Part shown: piece after piece, positions 51,490 through 59,318 of the stretch
How the letters are laid out: each line of letters opens with the position of its first letter
Position numbering within the stretch: the first letter of the stretch is position 1
NCBI RefSeq assembly: GCF_041397485.1
Contig: NZ_JAWKWO010000005.1
Location: forward strand, 62,001 to 126,000
Length of the DNA stretch: 64,000 bases
Reading direction: 5' to 3'
Source: Zhengella sp020637775
GTDB lineage: Bacteria; Pseudomonadota; Alphaproteobacteria; Rhizobiales; Rhizobiaceae
Program-made: the position numbers and the translations under genes
The notes under the pieces: model-generated
What the model was told of the DNA's origin: nothing
Databases searched by the model: none
Seen by the model: only the letters and a program-made list of their open reading frames with translations

Positions 51490-53184
51490 TCAGGCGTTCA
51501 CGATCACCGAGCGGTTTTCCTCGATCGAGACCTCGGGCTTGCGCGCGAGATAGCTCTCGACGACTTCCCAGATGGCCGGACCCTCGGTGCCCTCGTTGAC
51601 GGAGGCCCAGCCGGCCACCGCATATTCCCGGGCCGGGTCAATGGCTTCGCCGGTCTTGAGGAGCGTCATGCCGGAAATGCGCGAGCCCATCGGCTTGTTG
51701 ATGTCGATGGTGTAGCCCATGCCGCCGATGCGGACCATGTCGCCGCCCTGCTGATAGTAGGGATCGGTATTGAAAAGGTTGTCGGCCACGTCCTCGATGA
51801 TGTCCTTGAGCATCTGTCCCGACATCATCGAGCGATAGGCTTCGGGATAGGTCATGGCGCAGGCGTTGTGCAGGTCTTCCACGGTGATGTCCTGGCCGGG
51901 CACCAGCGTCGTGCCCCAGCGGAAACCGGGCGACAGCGAAATGTCGGCTTCGCGTTCTTCCAGCAGCGCCTGGCAGAAAAGATCGTCAAAGGTGCCGTTG
52001 AAATTGCCGCGCCGGTAGAGCAGCGAATCGGTGCGGCCGAGGACACGGGCCAGTTCGGCTTCGTATGGCGCGCGCACCTTGTCGATGAGCGCTGTCATGT
52101 CGGCATCCGGCGTGATGACATCGGAAAAGACGGGGATCAGGCGGTACTGGTAGCCCTGCACCTTGCCGTCGCGCACATCCAGATCGACGCGCGAGACAAA
52201 CTTGCCATTGGAGCCCGAGGCGATGACCAGCGTGTCGTTGACGATCACCGGTTCAGGCAGGGCGTCATGGGTGTGGCCGGTGAGGATCACGTCGATCCCG
52301 TCGACACGGCCGGCCAGCTTGCGATCGACATCAAAGCCGTTATGCGAAAGAAGCACCACGACATCGGCGCCTTCATCGCGCGCTTCCTGCACGTTGCGGA
52401 TCACATCCTCCTCGCGAATGCCGAAGGACCAGTTGGGGAACATCCAGCGCGGATTGGCGATCGGGGTATACGGGAAGGCCTGGCCGATGACGGCGACCCT
52501 GGCGCCGCCCTTCTCGAACATCTTCCAGCCCTCGAAGGCCGGCTCGTCCCATTCGGCGTCATAGATGTTGCCGCCCAGGAACGAGAACGGCAGGCTTTCG
52601 ACCACTTCCTTCACCCGGTCCGCGCCATAGGTGAACTCCCAGTGGCCGGTCATGGCATCGGGTTGAAGCGCATTCATGACATCGACCATGTCCTGGCCTT
52701 CGGTCTGCTGCGCGGTATAGGATCCCTGCCAGGTGTCGCCGCCATCGAGCAGCAGCACCTTGTCGTCACCGCGATCGGCGCGAATACGCCTGACCACGGT
52801 CGCGACGCGGTCCATGCCGCCCATCTTGCCATAGGTCCTGGCCAGCGACACGAAATCCTGCGACGTCAGCGCGTAGGCGTGCGGGCTGCCCGGCTCGATG
52901 TTGTAAAGCTTGAGGAAATCGGCCCCGGTCACATGGGGTGGCAGGCCCTGAACCTCGCCGACACCCAGATTGATCGACGGTTCGCGGAAATAGACCGGCT
53001 TGAGCTGCGCGTGGATGTCGGTGATGTGGACCAGCGTCACGTTGCCGTAATCGGCCTGCGCCAGCAGGCTCTCCTCGCTCAGCGCCTGCTGCGCGGCGGC
53101 GCGCGACCAGTTTCCGACCAGGGCCGGGCCGGTGATTGCCGACAGGGCGGCTGTTGCCATCAGGAATTCACGTCTGGTCAGCAT
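51490..53184 (-). CDS. soxB: SoxB sulfate thiohydrolase
   Basis: A dimanganese hydrolase that releases sulfate from SoxY-cysteine-S-sulfonate. The 564-residue protein has a Tat signal (LTRREFLMATAALSAITG) and a metallophosphatase domain: TLVHITDIHAQLKP, GGDTWQGS, TGHWEFTYG, LLSHNGFDVDRKLAG and LTGHTHDALP. A C-terminal 5'-nucleotidase domain follows. The start was moved from the open-frame limit to 53184, where the Tat signal begins. Preceded by a 150-bp spacer full of hairpins. Confidence 0.96.
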   Translation of the reverse strand: MLTRREFLMATAALSAITGPALVGNWSRAAAQQALSEESLLAQADYGNVTLVHITDIHAQLKPVYFREPSINLGVGEVQGLPPHVTGADFLKLYNIEPGSPHAYALTSQDFVSLARTYGKMGGMDRVATVVRRIRADRGDDKVLLLDGGDTWQGSYTAQQTEGQDMVDVMNALQPDAMTGHWEFTYGADRVKEVVESLPFSFLGGNIYDAEWDEPAFEGWKMFEKGGARVAVIGQAFPYTPIANPRWMFPNWSFGIREEDVIRNVQEARDEGADVVVLLSHNGFDVDRKLAGRVDGIDVILTGHTHDALPEPVIVNDTLVIASGSNGKFVSRVDLDVRDGKVQGYQYRLIPVFSDVITPDADMTALIDKVRAPYEAELARVLGRTDSLLYRRGNFNGTFDDLFCQALLEEREADISLSPGFRWGTTLVPGQDITVEDLHNACAMTYPEAYRSMMSGQMLKDIIEDVADNLFNTDPYYQQGGDMVRIGGMGYTIDINKPMGSRISGMTLLKTGEAIDPAREYAVAGWASVNEGTEGPAIWEVVESYLARKPEVSIEENRSVIVNA

Positions 53185-53238
53185 CGGTCGGGGTCTCCGG
53201 TCCACGCAAGGTTCTTGTTCGATCAAAGAAGGGACGGC

Positions 53239-53323
53239 TCCGGGCCGGCTCGGCCCGGAATTCATGCCCCTTCAGATTTTCCGGTTGCTGCCAACCGGCC
53301 GGAAGCGGCAAGCCGCCTCCGGC
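53239..53323 (-). promoter_or_regulatory. Three tandem hairpins in the soxA–soxB spacer
   Basis: TCCGGGCC–GGCTC–GGCCCGGA (53239–53259), CCGGTTG–CTGC–CAACCGG (53281–53298), and GCCGGA-A-GCGG–CAAG–CCGC-C-TCCGGC (53298–53323, one internal mismatch). None has a T-tract. They lie in the 150-bp gap after soxA, where sox genes are otherwise tightly spaced, and probably act as mRNA stabiliser, processing site or partial terminator. Confidence 0.7.
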
Positions 53324-53334
53324 GCAGGCAACGT

Positions 53335-54189
53335 TTACTGGCGGACGGCCGGCGTCTCGACCGACAGGCCGGTGCCGCGCCAGGTCACATAGACCTCCAG
53401 CGCCATCAGTTCGTCCGAGAACGCCTTGGGCTGGGTTCCGCGCGTATCGCGGATGCAGCCACGGAAGCGGTTGTGAACCGACGTGAGGCCGGACTTCAGA
53501 CGGTAGGTCGGAAAGCCGTTGACCTGTCCCTGGCTGAGATGGTCCGCACGGATCATCTTGCCCATGTTGACTTCATGGCAGGAGGCGCAGGACAGGTTCA
53601 GCTGGCCGGTGCGGGTGTAGTAGACTTCCTTGCCCTTTTCCCACCAGGACTGAAGCTCGCCCTGGCTGAGGTCAACCGATACCGGCTCGCCCAGCGACTG
53701 GTGCTTGATATAGACCGTCAACGGCTTCTGGCCGCCCTTGTCGAAGGCATAGGGCTCGGCGCCCATGTTCTCTTCGCGGCACTTGTTGATCTGAAGCTCG
53801 ATGTTGATCGGGCGCTTGGCGTCGGCATCCCATTTAGGATAGTGGGCCGCAACGCCCTTCATGCTTTCGGCCGCGTCGCCATGGCAGGACGCGCATGACT
53901 TGCCCGCAGTGCCTTCGACAGTGTTCCAGATCTGCTCGCCCTCCTCGGCGGCCAGCATGCCGGGATTCTCGAACGAATCACGCTCCAGATCCCTGGTCTC
54001 GGCCTCGCGGAACAACCAGCCCGACAGAACCTCGTCGAACGGATGCCCCTCCGGCGCCGCGGTGCGGGTGACCATCGGCTTGCCGTCGATCTCGAGCGTA
54101 TCGTCAACGGGATCGGCCTTCAGCGCCACCGTACCGGCAGCCAGTGCCAGTCCCAGCATCGCGCCCGTCATGAATGTCGTTTTCTTCAC
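53335..54189 (-). CDS. soxA: Dihaem cytochrome SoxA
   Basis: Catalytic half of SoxXA, which oxidatively couples thiosulfate to the SoxY cysteine. At 284 residues it has a signal peptide (MLGLALAAGTVALKA), haem 1 at C99/C102/H103 (CASCHG), haem 2 at C201/C204/H205 (CASCHE) and the active-site cysteine C245 in FRGCIRD, whose sulfur ligates haem 2 in the family. It starts at GTG 54189 with GGGAGGGAAGA upstream; the open frame above that is not family-like. Confidence 0.94.
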   Translation of the reverse strand: MKKTTFMTGAMLGLALAAGTVALKADPVDDTLEIDGKPMVTRTAAPEGHPFDEVLSGWLFREAETRDLERDSFENPGMLAAEEGEQIWNTVEGTAGKSCASCHGDAAESMKGVAAHYPKWDADAKRPINIELQINKCREENMGAEPYAFDKGGQKPLTVYIKHQSLGEPVSVDLSQGELQSWWEKGKEVYYTRTGQLNLSCASCHEVNMGKMIRADHLSQGQVNGFPTYRLKSGLTSVHNRFRGCIRDTRGTQPKAFSDELMALEVYVTWRGTGLSVETPAVRQ

Positions 54190-54253
54190 GCGTCTTCCCT
54201 CCCAGGAACATTCGCCGGCGCCCGTCACGTGACCGGCGGCCGGCGCATCGTTC

Positions 54254-54580
54254 TTATTTTACCGTGATCTCGTTCTCGGTCTCATAGACCGAACCGTCAT
54301 CATCCACCCAGGTGAACTTGAACGTGCCGCTCTCGTTGACCTTGGCATTGAACTCGAAATACGGATTGGCCGACACGGCCGGATCGAGATCACAGGAGAA
54401 CACCGGCTGGCCGTTGAACTCGCAGCTGAACTTGTTGATGATCTGGCGCGGGATCGGATTGCCATCCTTGTCCTTGCGCTGACCCGATTCCATCTCGTGG
54501 CTGATCAGGGTCTTGATGGTGATGACCTCGCCGGCCGATGCCGACTTCGGGACCTTCACGCGGGGTTTGGACTTAGCCAT
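54254..54580 (-). CDS. soxZ: Sulfur carrier subunit SoxZ
   Basis: Partner of the SoxY carrier. The 108-residue Ig-like protein begins KPRVKVPKSASAGEVITIKTL and ends DGSVYETENEITVK. There is no signal peptide; it is expected to be exported in complex with Tat-targeted SoxY. It sits 24 bases after soxY. Confidence 0.95.
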   Translation of the reverse strand: MAKSKPRVKVPKSASAGEVITIKTLISHEMESGQRKDKDGNPIPRQIINKFSCEFNGQPVFSCDLDPAVSANPYFEFNAKVNESGTFKFTWVDDDGSVYETENEITVK

Positions 54581-54604
54581 TTTCTTCTACCTCGTTTCCC
54601 TTGA

Positions 54605-55060
54605 TCAGCCGCCGCAGCCACCGATGGTGACCTTGACCTGCTTCCTGTCCATGTAGACCGAGCCGTCCTTCATCTTCGCGACGGCAACCACGTCCTGCGT
54701 CTTGGCGAGACGAATGCGCGTCGTGGCCAGGGCCGCACCGGAAAGCGAGGTAAAGTGGAACGTGGCCACGCCCGGGCTCGGATTTCCGTCGGCCAGCACG
54801 AGCACCGATTCGACGAGGTCGTCGCCTTCCATGGCGCTTTCCACCTCGACGGTGACGGGCACGGTGTTGCCGTTCTCCGCGATTTCCGGCGTGTTGAGCG
54901 AAATCTTCCCGCTCTCCGGCGTCTTGCCGCCGGTGAACTCCATGATCGCCTTTTCGGTTGCTTCAGCAGAGGCCAAAGCGGGCGCGGCGCGGAAGCCCGT
55001 CACCGCAAATGCGGCCGCGGCAGCGCTGAACCCGAGGGCCTGTCGTCTTGTCATCTTCAT
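54605..55060 (-). CDS. soxY: Sulfur carrier subunit SoxY
   Basis: Carries the sulfur intermediate on the cysteine of its flexible C-terminal GGCGG arm (C149 of 151), visible here as VTIGGCGG followed directly by the stop. The N-terminus is a Tat signal (TRRQALGFSAAAAAFAVTG). The start at 55060 (MKMTRR) follows AGGAG by nine bases. The open frame extends to 55087 and overlaps the end of soxX, but that start lacks a better ribosome site. Confidence 0.96.
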   Translation of the reverse strand: MKMTRRQALGFSAAAAAFAVTGFRAAPALASAEATEKAIMEFTGGKTPESGKISLNTPEIAENGNTVPVTVEVESAMEGDDLVESVLVLADGNPSPGVATFHFTSLSGAALATTRIRLAKTQDVVAVAKMKDGSVYMDRKQVKVTIGGCGG

Positions 55061-55083
55061 GGCATGAGGCTCCTTTCTGCCAA

Positions 55084-55554
55084 TCATTCCTTCAGCGTGG
55101 CCAGATAGGCCACCACGTCCTCAACCTGCTGCGCAGTCAGGATCGTCTTGCCGACGAACTGCTCAGCCGGCTCCTTGCCCACCTCCAGCGAATAGAAACC
55201 GGGCATGACGGTCTCGTCGCTGAAAATCTTCTTGGAGTTCACCACGATGGCCCGCAGTTCCGCCTCGCTCCAGCGGTCGGCAACGCCATCGAGGGACGGG
55301 CCGACATCGCCATGGAAAAGCTCGTTCTCCATGTCCTTGTTGGCATGGCAGGCAAGGCAATTGCCAAGCTTGCGGCTCTTGAACGCCTCGGCACCGGCGG
55401 CGGGATCGCCCGCCTGGCCCGTCAGCGACGCCATGACGCCGTCGTCGGTGAATTCGACGCCATCGGGCGCCACTTCCGCTGCACCCGCAACGGCAGCAAC
55501 GGCCATGGCCGCCGCAAATGTTACCAGTCCTGTGCCCAGCTTCATCGGGTTCAT
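55084..55554 (-). CDS. soxX: Monohaem cytochrome SoxX
   Basis: Electron-transfer half of SoxXA. The 156-residue protein has a signal peptide (VTFAAAMAVAAVAGAA) and one c-type haem site CLACH (66–70), and ends EDVVAYLATLKE. GGAGGAGAC precedes the ATG. First gene of the soxXYZAB… block after the soxW–soxX promoter region. Confidence 0.95.
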   Translation of the reverse strand: MNPMKLGTGLVTFAAAMAVAAVAGAAEVAPDGVEFTDDGVMASLTGQAGDPAAGAEAFKSRKLGNCLACHANKDMENELFHGDVGPSLDGVADRWSEAELRAIVVNSKKIFSDETVMPGFYSLEVGKEPAEQFVGKTILTAQQVEDVVAYLATLKE

Positions 55555-55722
55555 GTCTCCTCCGCTATTCCGGCAGGCGGTTGCTCCGCCTCCCCCTTGT
55601 CTTCAGTCGCGCACCTTAGCGCTTGTCAATCCCGCTTTCAATGCATGGATATGAATTTTAATATGTGTCATTCGTCGCATATGCAATGCTGCGTTGCAGC
55701 AAGTCGTTCGCATTCGCAGCAA
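55555..55722 (-). promoter_or_regulatory. soxW–soxX promoter region with candidate SoxR sites
   Basis: A 168-bp AT-rich gap. It contains ATTGCATATGC (minus strand, 55687–55677), resembling the motif in the other sox promoters; an inverted repeat TGCTGC–GTT–GCAGCA (55687–55701); and an AT-rich ATATGAATTTTAATATG stretch (55650–55666). In Paracoccus pantotrophus the SoxR repressor binds the equivalent soxW–soxX gap, so a SoxR-controlled promoter is expected here. Confidence 0.6.
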
Positions 55723-56307
55723 TCACTCGCTGTCGAGCCGGCCGGCCGCGCGCATCTCGTTGATTATGCGGGCATGATACTTCTGGAAGTGCTCTTCTCC
55801 CTCATAGCCCTTTTCGCGCACCCAGCGGAACATGTTCAGGAAGGTGTTCTTTCCGAAGGCGCCGGGCATGATGGCGACGGCGGCCTTGGCAACCGTGGTT
55901 TCGCCTTCAGGCACCGCCTCGGGCAGGAAGACGATCGTTGGCGTGAAGACGAAGCCCCACTTGCGCGCGGCGTTCTTCTCGGAAAGCTCCTCGCCGTCCA
56001 GATCGGTCACCTCGGTGTCGCCGAACATGTTGTACTGCACGACCATGTAATTGGCCTTGATGTAATCGGCGACCTCGGGATCGGACAGGATCTTTTCGTG
56101 CATCGCGCGGCAATAGATGCAACCGCGCTGCTCGAACACGATGGCCAGGCGTTTGCCCTCGGAGGCGGCGGTTTCGATGTCCTCGGCGACATCCCGGAAG
56201 GTGTTGGCGAACCAGGCCTGCTTGTGGAGACCGTCATCGCCGATCTCCGCGGCCTGGGCAGCGATTGGCAACAGGAACAAGGCAAACAGGGCAAACAGGC
56301 GAATCAT
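55723..56307 (-). CDS. soxW: Periplasmic thioredoxin-like SoxW
   Basis: A 194-residue thioredoxin-fold protein with signal peptide (FALFALFLLPIAAQA) and active site CIYC (63–66), then a cis-Pro loop in VFTPTIVFLP. It receives reductant from membrane protein SoxV and helps keep Sox components reduced. The start at 56307 was chosen at the signal peptide; the long open frame above it overlaps soxV and is not coding. Eleven bases after soxV. Confidence 0.92.
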   Translation of the reverse strand: MIRLFALFALFLLPIAAQAAEIGDDGLHKQAWFANTFRDVAEDIETAASEGKRLAIVFEQRGCIYCRAMHEKILSDPEVADYIKANYMVVQYNMFGDTEVTDLDGEELSEKNAARKWGFVFTPTIVFLPEAVPEGETTVAKAAVAIMPGAFGKNTFLNMFRWVREKGYEGEEHFQKYHARIINEMRAAGRLDSE

Positions 56308-56318
56308 GCGCTTTCTCC

Positions 56319-57086
56319 TCAACCTATGGTCTGGAAGGCCGGAAACGTGTCGATCAGCCACTGGGCGATCCGCGACATCTGGCCCGTGATGAACAGTATA
56401 CCGGTTATCACCAAAAGCCCGCCCATGGCCATTTCCACCTTGTGCATGTGACGCTTGAACCGCTGGGCGGCGCCGATGAAACGGCTGGCGAAGAGGGCGG
56501 CCAGGATGAAGGGCACGCCAATGCCGAGCGAATAGGCGCCGAGCAGCATGGCGCCTCGCGCCGCCGTATCCTCGGTGCCGGCAACGAACAGGATCGCGGC
56601 CAGCACGGGGCCCACGCATGGCGTCCATCCGAAGGCGAAGGCAAGGCCGATGACATAGGCGCCGGCGAGGCCGGCGGGCTTGCGATCCACCTGCACGCGA
56701 GCCTCGCGGTAAAGCAGGCCGATCCGGAAGACGCCCAGGAAATGCAGGCCCATGACGAGGATGACGAGACCGGCGACGGCCGCCAGGACATTTATGTCCA
56801 GCGGACCGACGCGGATCGACCAGGCCAGGGCTTCGCGCATGGCCTGACCGAAAACGGAAGCCGTGGCGCCCAGCATGATGAAAACCGTCGAGAAACCGAG
56901 CACGAAGGCAAATGCGGCCAGAACGATCTTGCGCGAGCGGCCGGAAAGCGTTTCGCTGGCCTGCAATTCCTCGAAGCTCAGGCCCGCCAGCCAGGCCAGG
57001 TAAGGTGGTACGATCGGCAATACGCATGGCGACACGAAAGACAGGATTCCTGCCACGAGCGCGCCCCACAGACTGACATCCAGCAT
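56319..57086 (-). CDS. soxV: CcdA/DsbD-type thiol-disulfide transporter SoxV
   Basis: Moves electrons from cytosolic thioredoxin across the membrane to SoxW. The 255-residue protein has six hydrophobic segments and the two membrane cysteines of the CcdA family: SFVSPCVLPIVPPYL near residue 20 and GWTPCVGPVLAAILF near residue 140. GGGAGGAACA precedes the ATG at 57086. First gene of the minus-strand sox block, divergent from soxS. Confidence 0.93.
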   Translation of the reverse strand: MLDVSLWGALVAGILSFVSPCVLPIVPPYLAWLAGLSFEELQASETLSGRSRKIVLAAFAFVLGFSTVFIMLGATASVFGQAMREALAWSIRVGPLDINVLAAVAGLVILVMGLHFLGVFRIGLLYREARVQVDRKPAGLAGAYVIGLAFAFGWTPCVGPVLAAILFVAGTEDTAARGAMLLGAYSLGIGVPFILAALFASRFIGAAQRFKRHMHKVEMAMGGLLVITGILFITGQMSRIAQWLIDTFPAFQTIG

Positions 57087-57198
57087 TGTTCCTCCCGTCA
57101 TCCGTCCTGCAAGCCTGCAGCCGTCCTCACTTACCGGATGAGGGCTGGAATGTATGCGAGAAAAGCTATATGTTGCAATCTCAAAATGAGGTGCTTTC
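57087..57198. promoter_or_regulatory. soxS–soxV divergent promoter with candidate SoxR operator
   Basis: A 112-bp gap between divergent genes. CTATATGTTGCAAT at 57166–57179 (ATTGCAACATATAG on the minus strand) is similar to sites between soxB and soxC and between soxS and soxR. In Paracoccus the homologous gap is a known SoxR target. Confidence 0.6.
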
Positions 57199-57555
57199 GT
57201 GAAATCCATCGCAGCCCTGGCCACAGCCGGCCTTCTCGCCCTGACTGCCCTGCCCGCCCCGGCAGCCGAAATGCTGATGCTGGAACAGCCGGGCTGCGCG
57301 TGGTGCAAGCGCTTCAATGCGGAAATCGCACCGGCATGGCCGAACACGGACGAAGGCAAGGCCGCGCCGCTGCGCCGGGTTGACATCACCAGGGCATGGC
57401 CGGCGGATCTGGACTTCGTCGCGCGGGAACGGTTCACGCCGACATTCGTGCTCATCGACGACGGCAGGGAGATCGGCCGGATCAGGGGCTATCCAGGAGA
57501 CGAGTTTTTCTGGTATCTGGCCGGCGAACTGATCGGCAAACTGCCCGCGGATTGA
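57199..57555 (+). CDS. soxS: Periplasmic thiol-disulfide protein SoxS
   Basis: A 118-residue protein with signal peptide (AALATAGLLALTALPAPA) and a CxxC pair C33/C36 (PGCAWCKRF). In Paracoccus SoxS reactivates the SoxYZ carrier by reducing its C-terminal cysteine. It starts at GTG 57199 eight bases after GAGGTG. First gene of the soxS–soxR unit, divergent from soxV. Confidence 0.9.
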   Translation: MKSIAALATAGLLALTALPAPAAEMLMLEQPGCAWCKRFNAEIAPAWPNTDEGKAAPLRRVDITRAWPADLDFVARERFTPTFVLIDDGREIGRIRGYPGDEFFWYLAGELIGKLPAD

Positions 57556-57640
57556 TCTTTCGCATTGCAGCATGCTAGAATGAAAATGTTTACATGTACT
57601 GTCGGTTGCCGACGGCGCCTTGGATGGCGGGGAAAAAACC
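57556..57640 (+). promoter_or_regulatory. soxS–soxR spacer with SoxR-like motif
   Basis: An 85-bp spacer containing ATTGCAGCATGCTAG (57564–57578), close to the ATTGCAACATATAG site upstream of soxV, followed by an AT-rich stretch. Possibly a soxR promoter under autoregulation. Confidence 0.5.
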
Positions 57641-58000
57641 ATGGCACTTCCAAAATTCGATCCCTCTGCCCCGGAGGACATGAACGTACTCATCGCCCAG
57701 GCTCGCAAGGCCAGCGACCTGCTCAAGGCACTCAGCCATGAAAGCCGGCTGTTGATCCTGTGCCTGCTGGCCGAAGGCGAGAAATCGGTTTCCGAACTGG
57801 AATCGATCATGGACATGCCGCAGGCAGCGGTGTCGCAGCAGCTTGCACGTCTGCGCTTCGACCAGCTGGTGGAAACGCGGCGGGAGGGGCGCATGATCTA
57901 CTATTCGCTGGCCAACGAGGAAGTGGCGCCGGTGATCGAGACGCTTTACGGCCTTTTCTGCGCACCGGTGCGCGACGATGAACGGAAAGCCGCCGAGTAG
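57641..58000 (+). CDS. soxR: ArsR-family repressor SoxR
   Basis: A 119-residue winged-helix repressor of sox genes that senses reactive sulfur. The HTH region reads LKALSHESRLLILCLLAEGEKSVSE with recognition helix MPQAAVSQQLARLRFDQLV and wing TRREGRMIYYSLANEE. Two Cys, one in the HTH (LCLL) and one near the C-terminus (LFCAPV), are in positions suited to a sulfur-sensing pair as in BigR/SqrR (inference). ATG 57641 follows GGCGGGGA; TTG 57620 is an in-frame alternative. A strong terminator follows. Confidence 0.92.
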   Translation: MALPKFDPSAPEDMNVLIAQARKASDLLKALSHESRLLILCLLAEGEKSVSELESIMDMPQAAVSQQLARLRFDQLVETRREGRMIYYSLANEEVAPVIETLYGLFCAPVRDDERKAAE

Positions 58001-58031
58001 GTCACGGCTGCCACATTCCCTATCATGGACC

Positions 58032-58056
58032 AAGCCGGCTCCCGCGCCGGCTTTTT
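58032..58056 (+). terminator. Intrinsic terminator after soxR
   Basis: AAGCCGGC–TCCCGC–GCCGGC followed by TTTTT, 32 bases past the soxR stop. It separates soxSR from the YeeE gene, which therefore needs its own promoter in 58057–58179. Confidence 0.92.
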
Positions 58057-58179
58057 GCTGTGGCAGTCATGGTCACCGCAGAGCCTGCTCGATTGCGCTC
58101 TGCCAATATGGCAGCTAGGATCATTTCCAGAACAAGGAGGCGGCCTGCCAGCCGGCGGAACCGCCCGGAGGAAACGCTG

Positions 58180-59274
58180 ATGGAGATTGCGGAATCGCCG
58201 TGGTTCCTGCCGCTTGCCGGTCTCCTGGCCGGCCTGGTGATGGGCTATGCCGCCCGGCGAACGCATTTCTGCACCCTGTCGGCGCTTGAGCGTCACTGGT
58301 ACGCGGGCGATTCGACGGGTCTCTCAAGCTGGATCCTGGCCGCTGCCGTCGCGCTTTTCGCCACGCAAGCGATGATCCATACCGGCCTTGCCGACATCGC
58401 CGGCACGTTCTACCTCTCGCCGCTCTTCGGCCTCACCGGTGCGATCATCGGCGGCGTGGCCTTCGGTTTCGGCATGGCCCTGGTGGGAACCTGCGGGTTC
58501 GGTGCGCTGGTGCGCTCGGGCGGCGGCAGCCTGCGCTCGGTCGTGGTGCTGCTGGTCCTGGGGCTGTCGGCGCTTGCAGCCCAGAAGGGGCTGATCGCGC
58601 AGGTGCGCGTGCAGATCGTGGACAATGTCGCCATCGACCTTTCCCCGCTGGAAAGCCAGTCGCTCGGCGCCATCCTGTCCCATCTCGCGGGCCGGGATCT
58701 GTCGCTCATCGTGGCCGCGGCCGTTGTGCTGGGCCTTCTGTTCTGGGCCTTTCGCGACGCGGCCTTCCGGCGCAACCGGGCGCGCATCCTGTCGGGCATC
58801 GTCATCGGCCTTGCCGTCGCCTTTGGCTGGTGGGCCACATCGACAGCCGCCTTCCACGCCTTCGAGCCGGTGCAGATCGAAGCCGGATCCTTCGTCGTGC
58901 CGATCGGCGACACGATCATGCATTTCGCCACATTTACCGGTGTCGTTCCGGACTATGGCGTGGGTCTGATGGTGGGCGTGGTGTGCGGCGCGGCGCTGTG
59001 CGCCTGGCTGGCCGACGACATGCGCTGGGAGGCCTGCGACGACGCCCGGGAATTGTCGCGGCACATGGCCGGCGGCTTTCTCATGGGCACGGGCGGCGTC
59101 TTCGCCATGGGCTGCACCATCGGGCAGGGCGTGACGGCCGTTTCGACGCTCGCCATATCGGCCCCGGTCGTCATGGCGTCCATCGCCCTTGGCGCGCGCA
59201 TGGGCCTTGCCTGGCTGCTGGAAGGATCCGTTGCCTCCGCGTTCCGCCGGACGGGCCACAATCCGGCGGAATAG
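58180..59274 (+). CDS. soxT: YeeE/YedE-family sulfur transporter (SoxT-like, copy 2)
   Basis: A 364-residue polytopic carrier, the paralogue of the gene at 45742. Family cysteines: THFCTLSALERHW near residue 31, VGTCGFGALVRSGGGSLRS near 105 and FAMGCTIGQGVTA near 312. It lies beside soxR, as soxT does in Pseudaminobacter-type sox loci. GGAGGAAACG precedes the ATG. Likely imports thiosulfate or sulfane sulfur, possibly to inform SoxR. Substrate inferred from family. Confidence 0.87.
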   Translation: MEIAESPWFLPLAGLLAGLVMGYAARRTHFCTLSALERHWYAGDSTGLSSWILAAAVALFATQAMIHTGLADIAGTFYLSPLFGLTGAIIGGVAFGFGMALVGTCGFGALVRSGGGSLRSVVVLLVLGLSALAAQKGLIAQVRVQIVDNVAIDLSPLESQSLGAILSHLAGRDLSLIVAAAVVLGLLFWAFRDAAFRRNRARILSGIVIGLAVAFGWWATSTAAFHAFEPVQIEAGSFVVPIGDTIMHFATFTGVVPDYGVGLMVGVVCGAALCAWLADDMRWEACDDARELSRHMAGGFLMGTGGVFAMGCTIGQGVTAVSTLAISAPVVMASIALGARMGLAWLLEGSVASAFRRTGHNPAE

Positions 59275-59292
59275 CGTTCAAGCGCCAACAGC

Positions 59293-59317
59293 CGTGGGCA
59301 GCGCAGGGCCGCCCACG
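59293..59317. terminator. Hairpin between soxT and soxH
   Basis: CGTGGGC (59293–59299) pairs perfectly with GCCCACG (59311–59317) between two convergent stops; eleven-base loop, no T-tract. Confidence 0.5.
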
Positions 59318-59318
59318 A

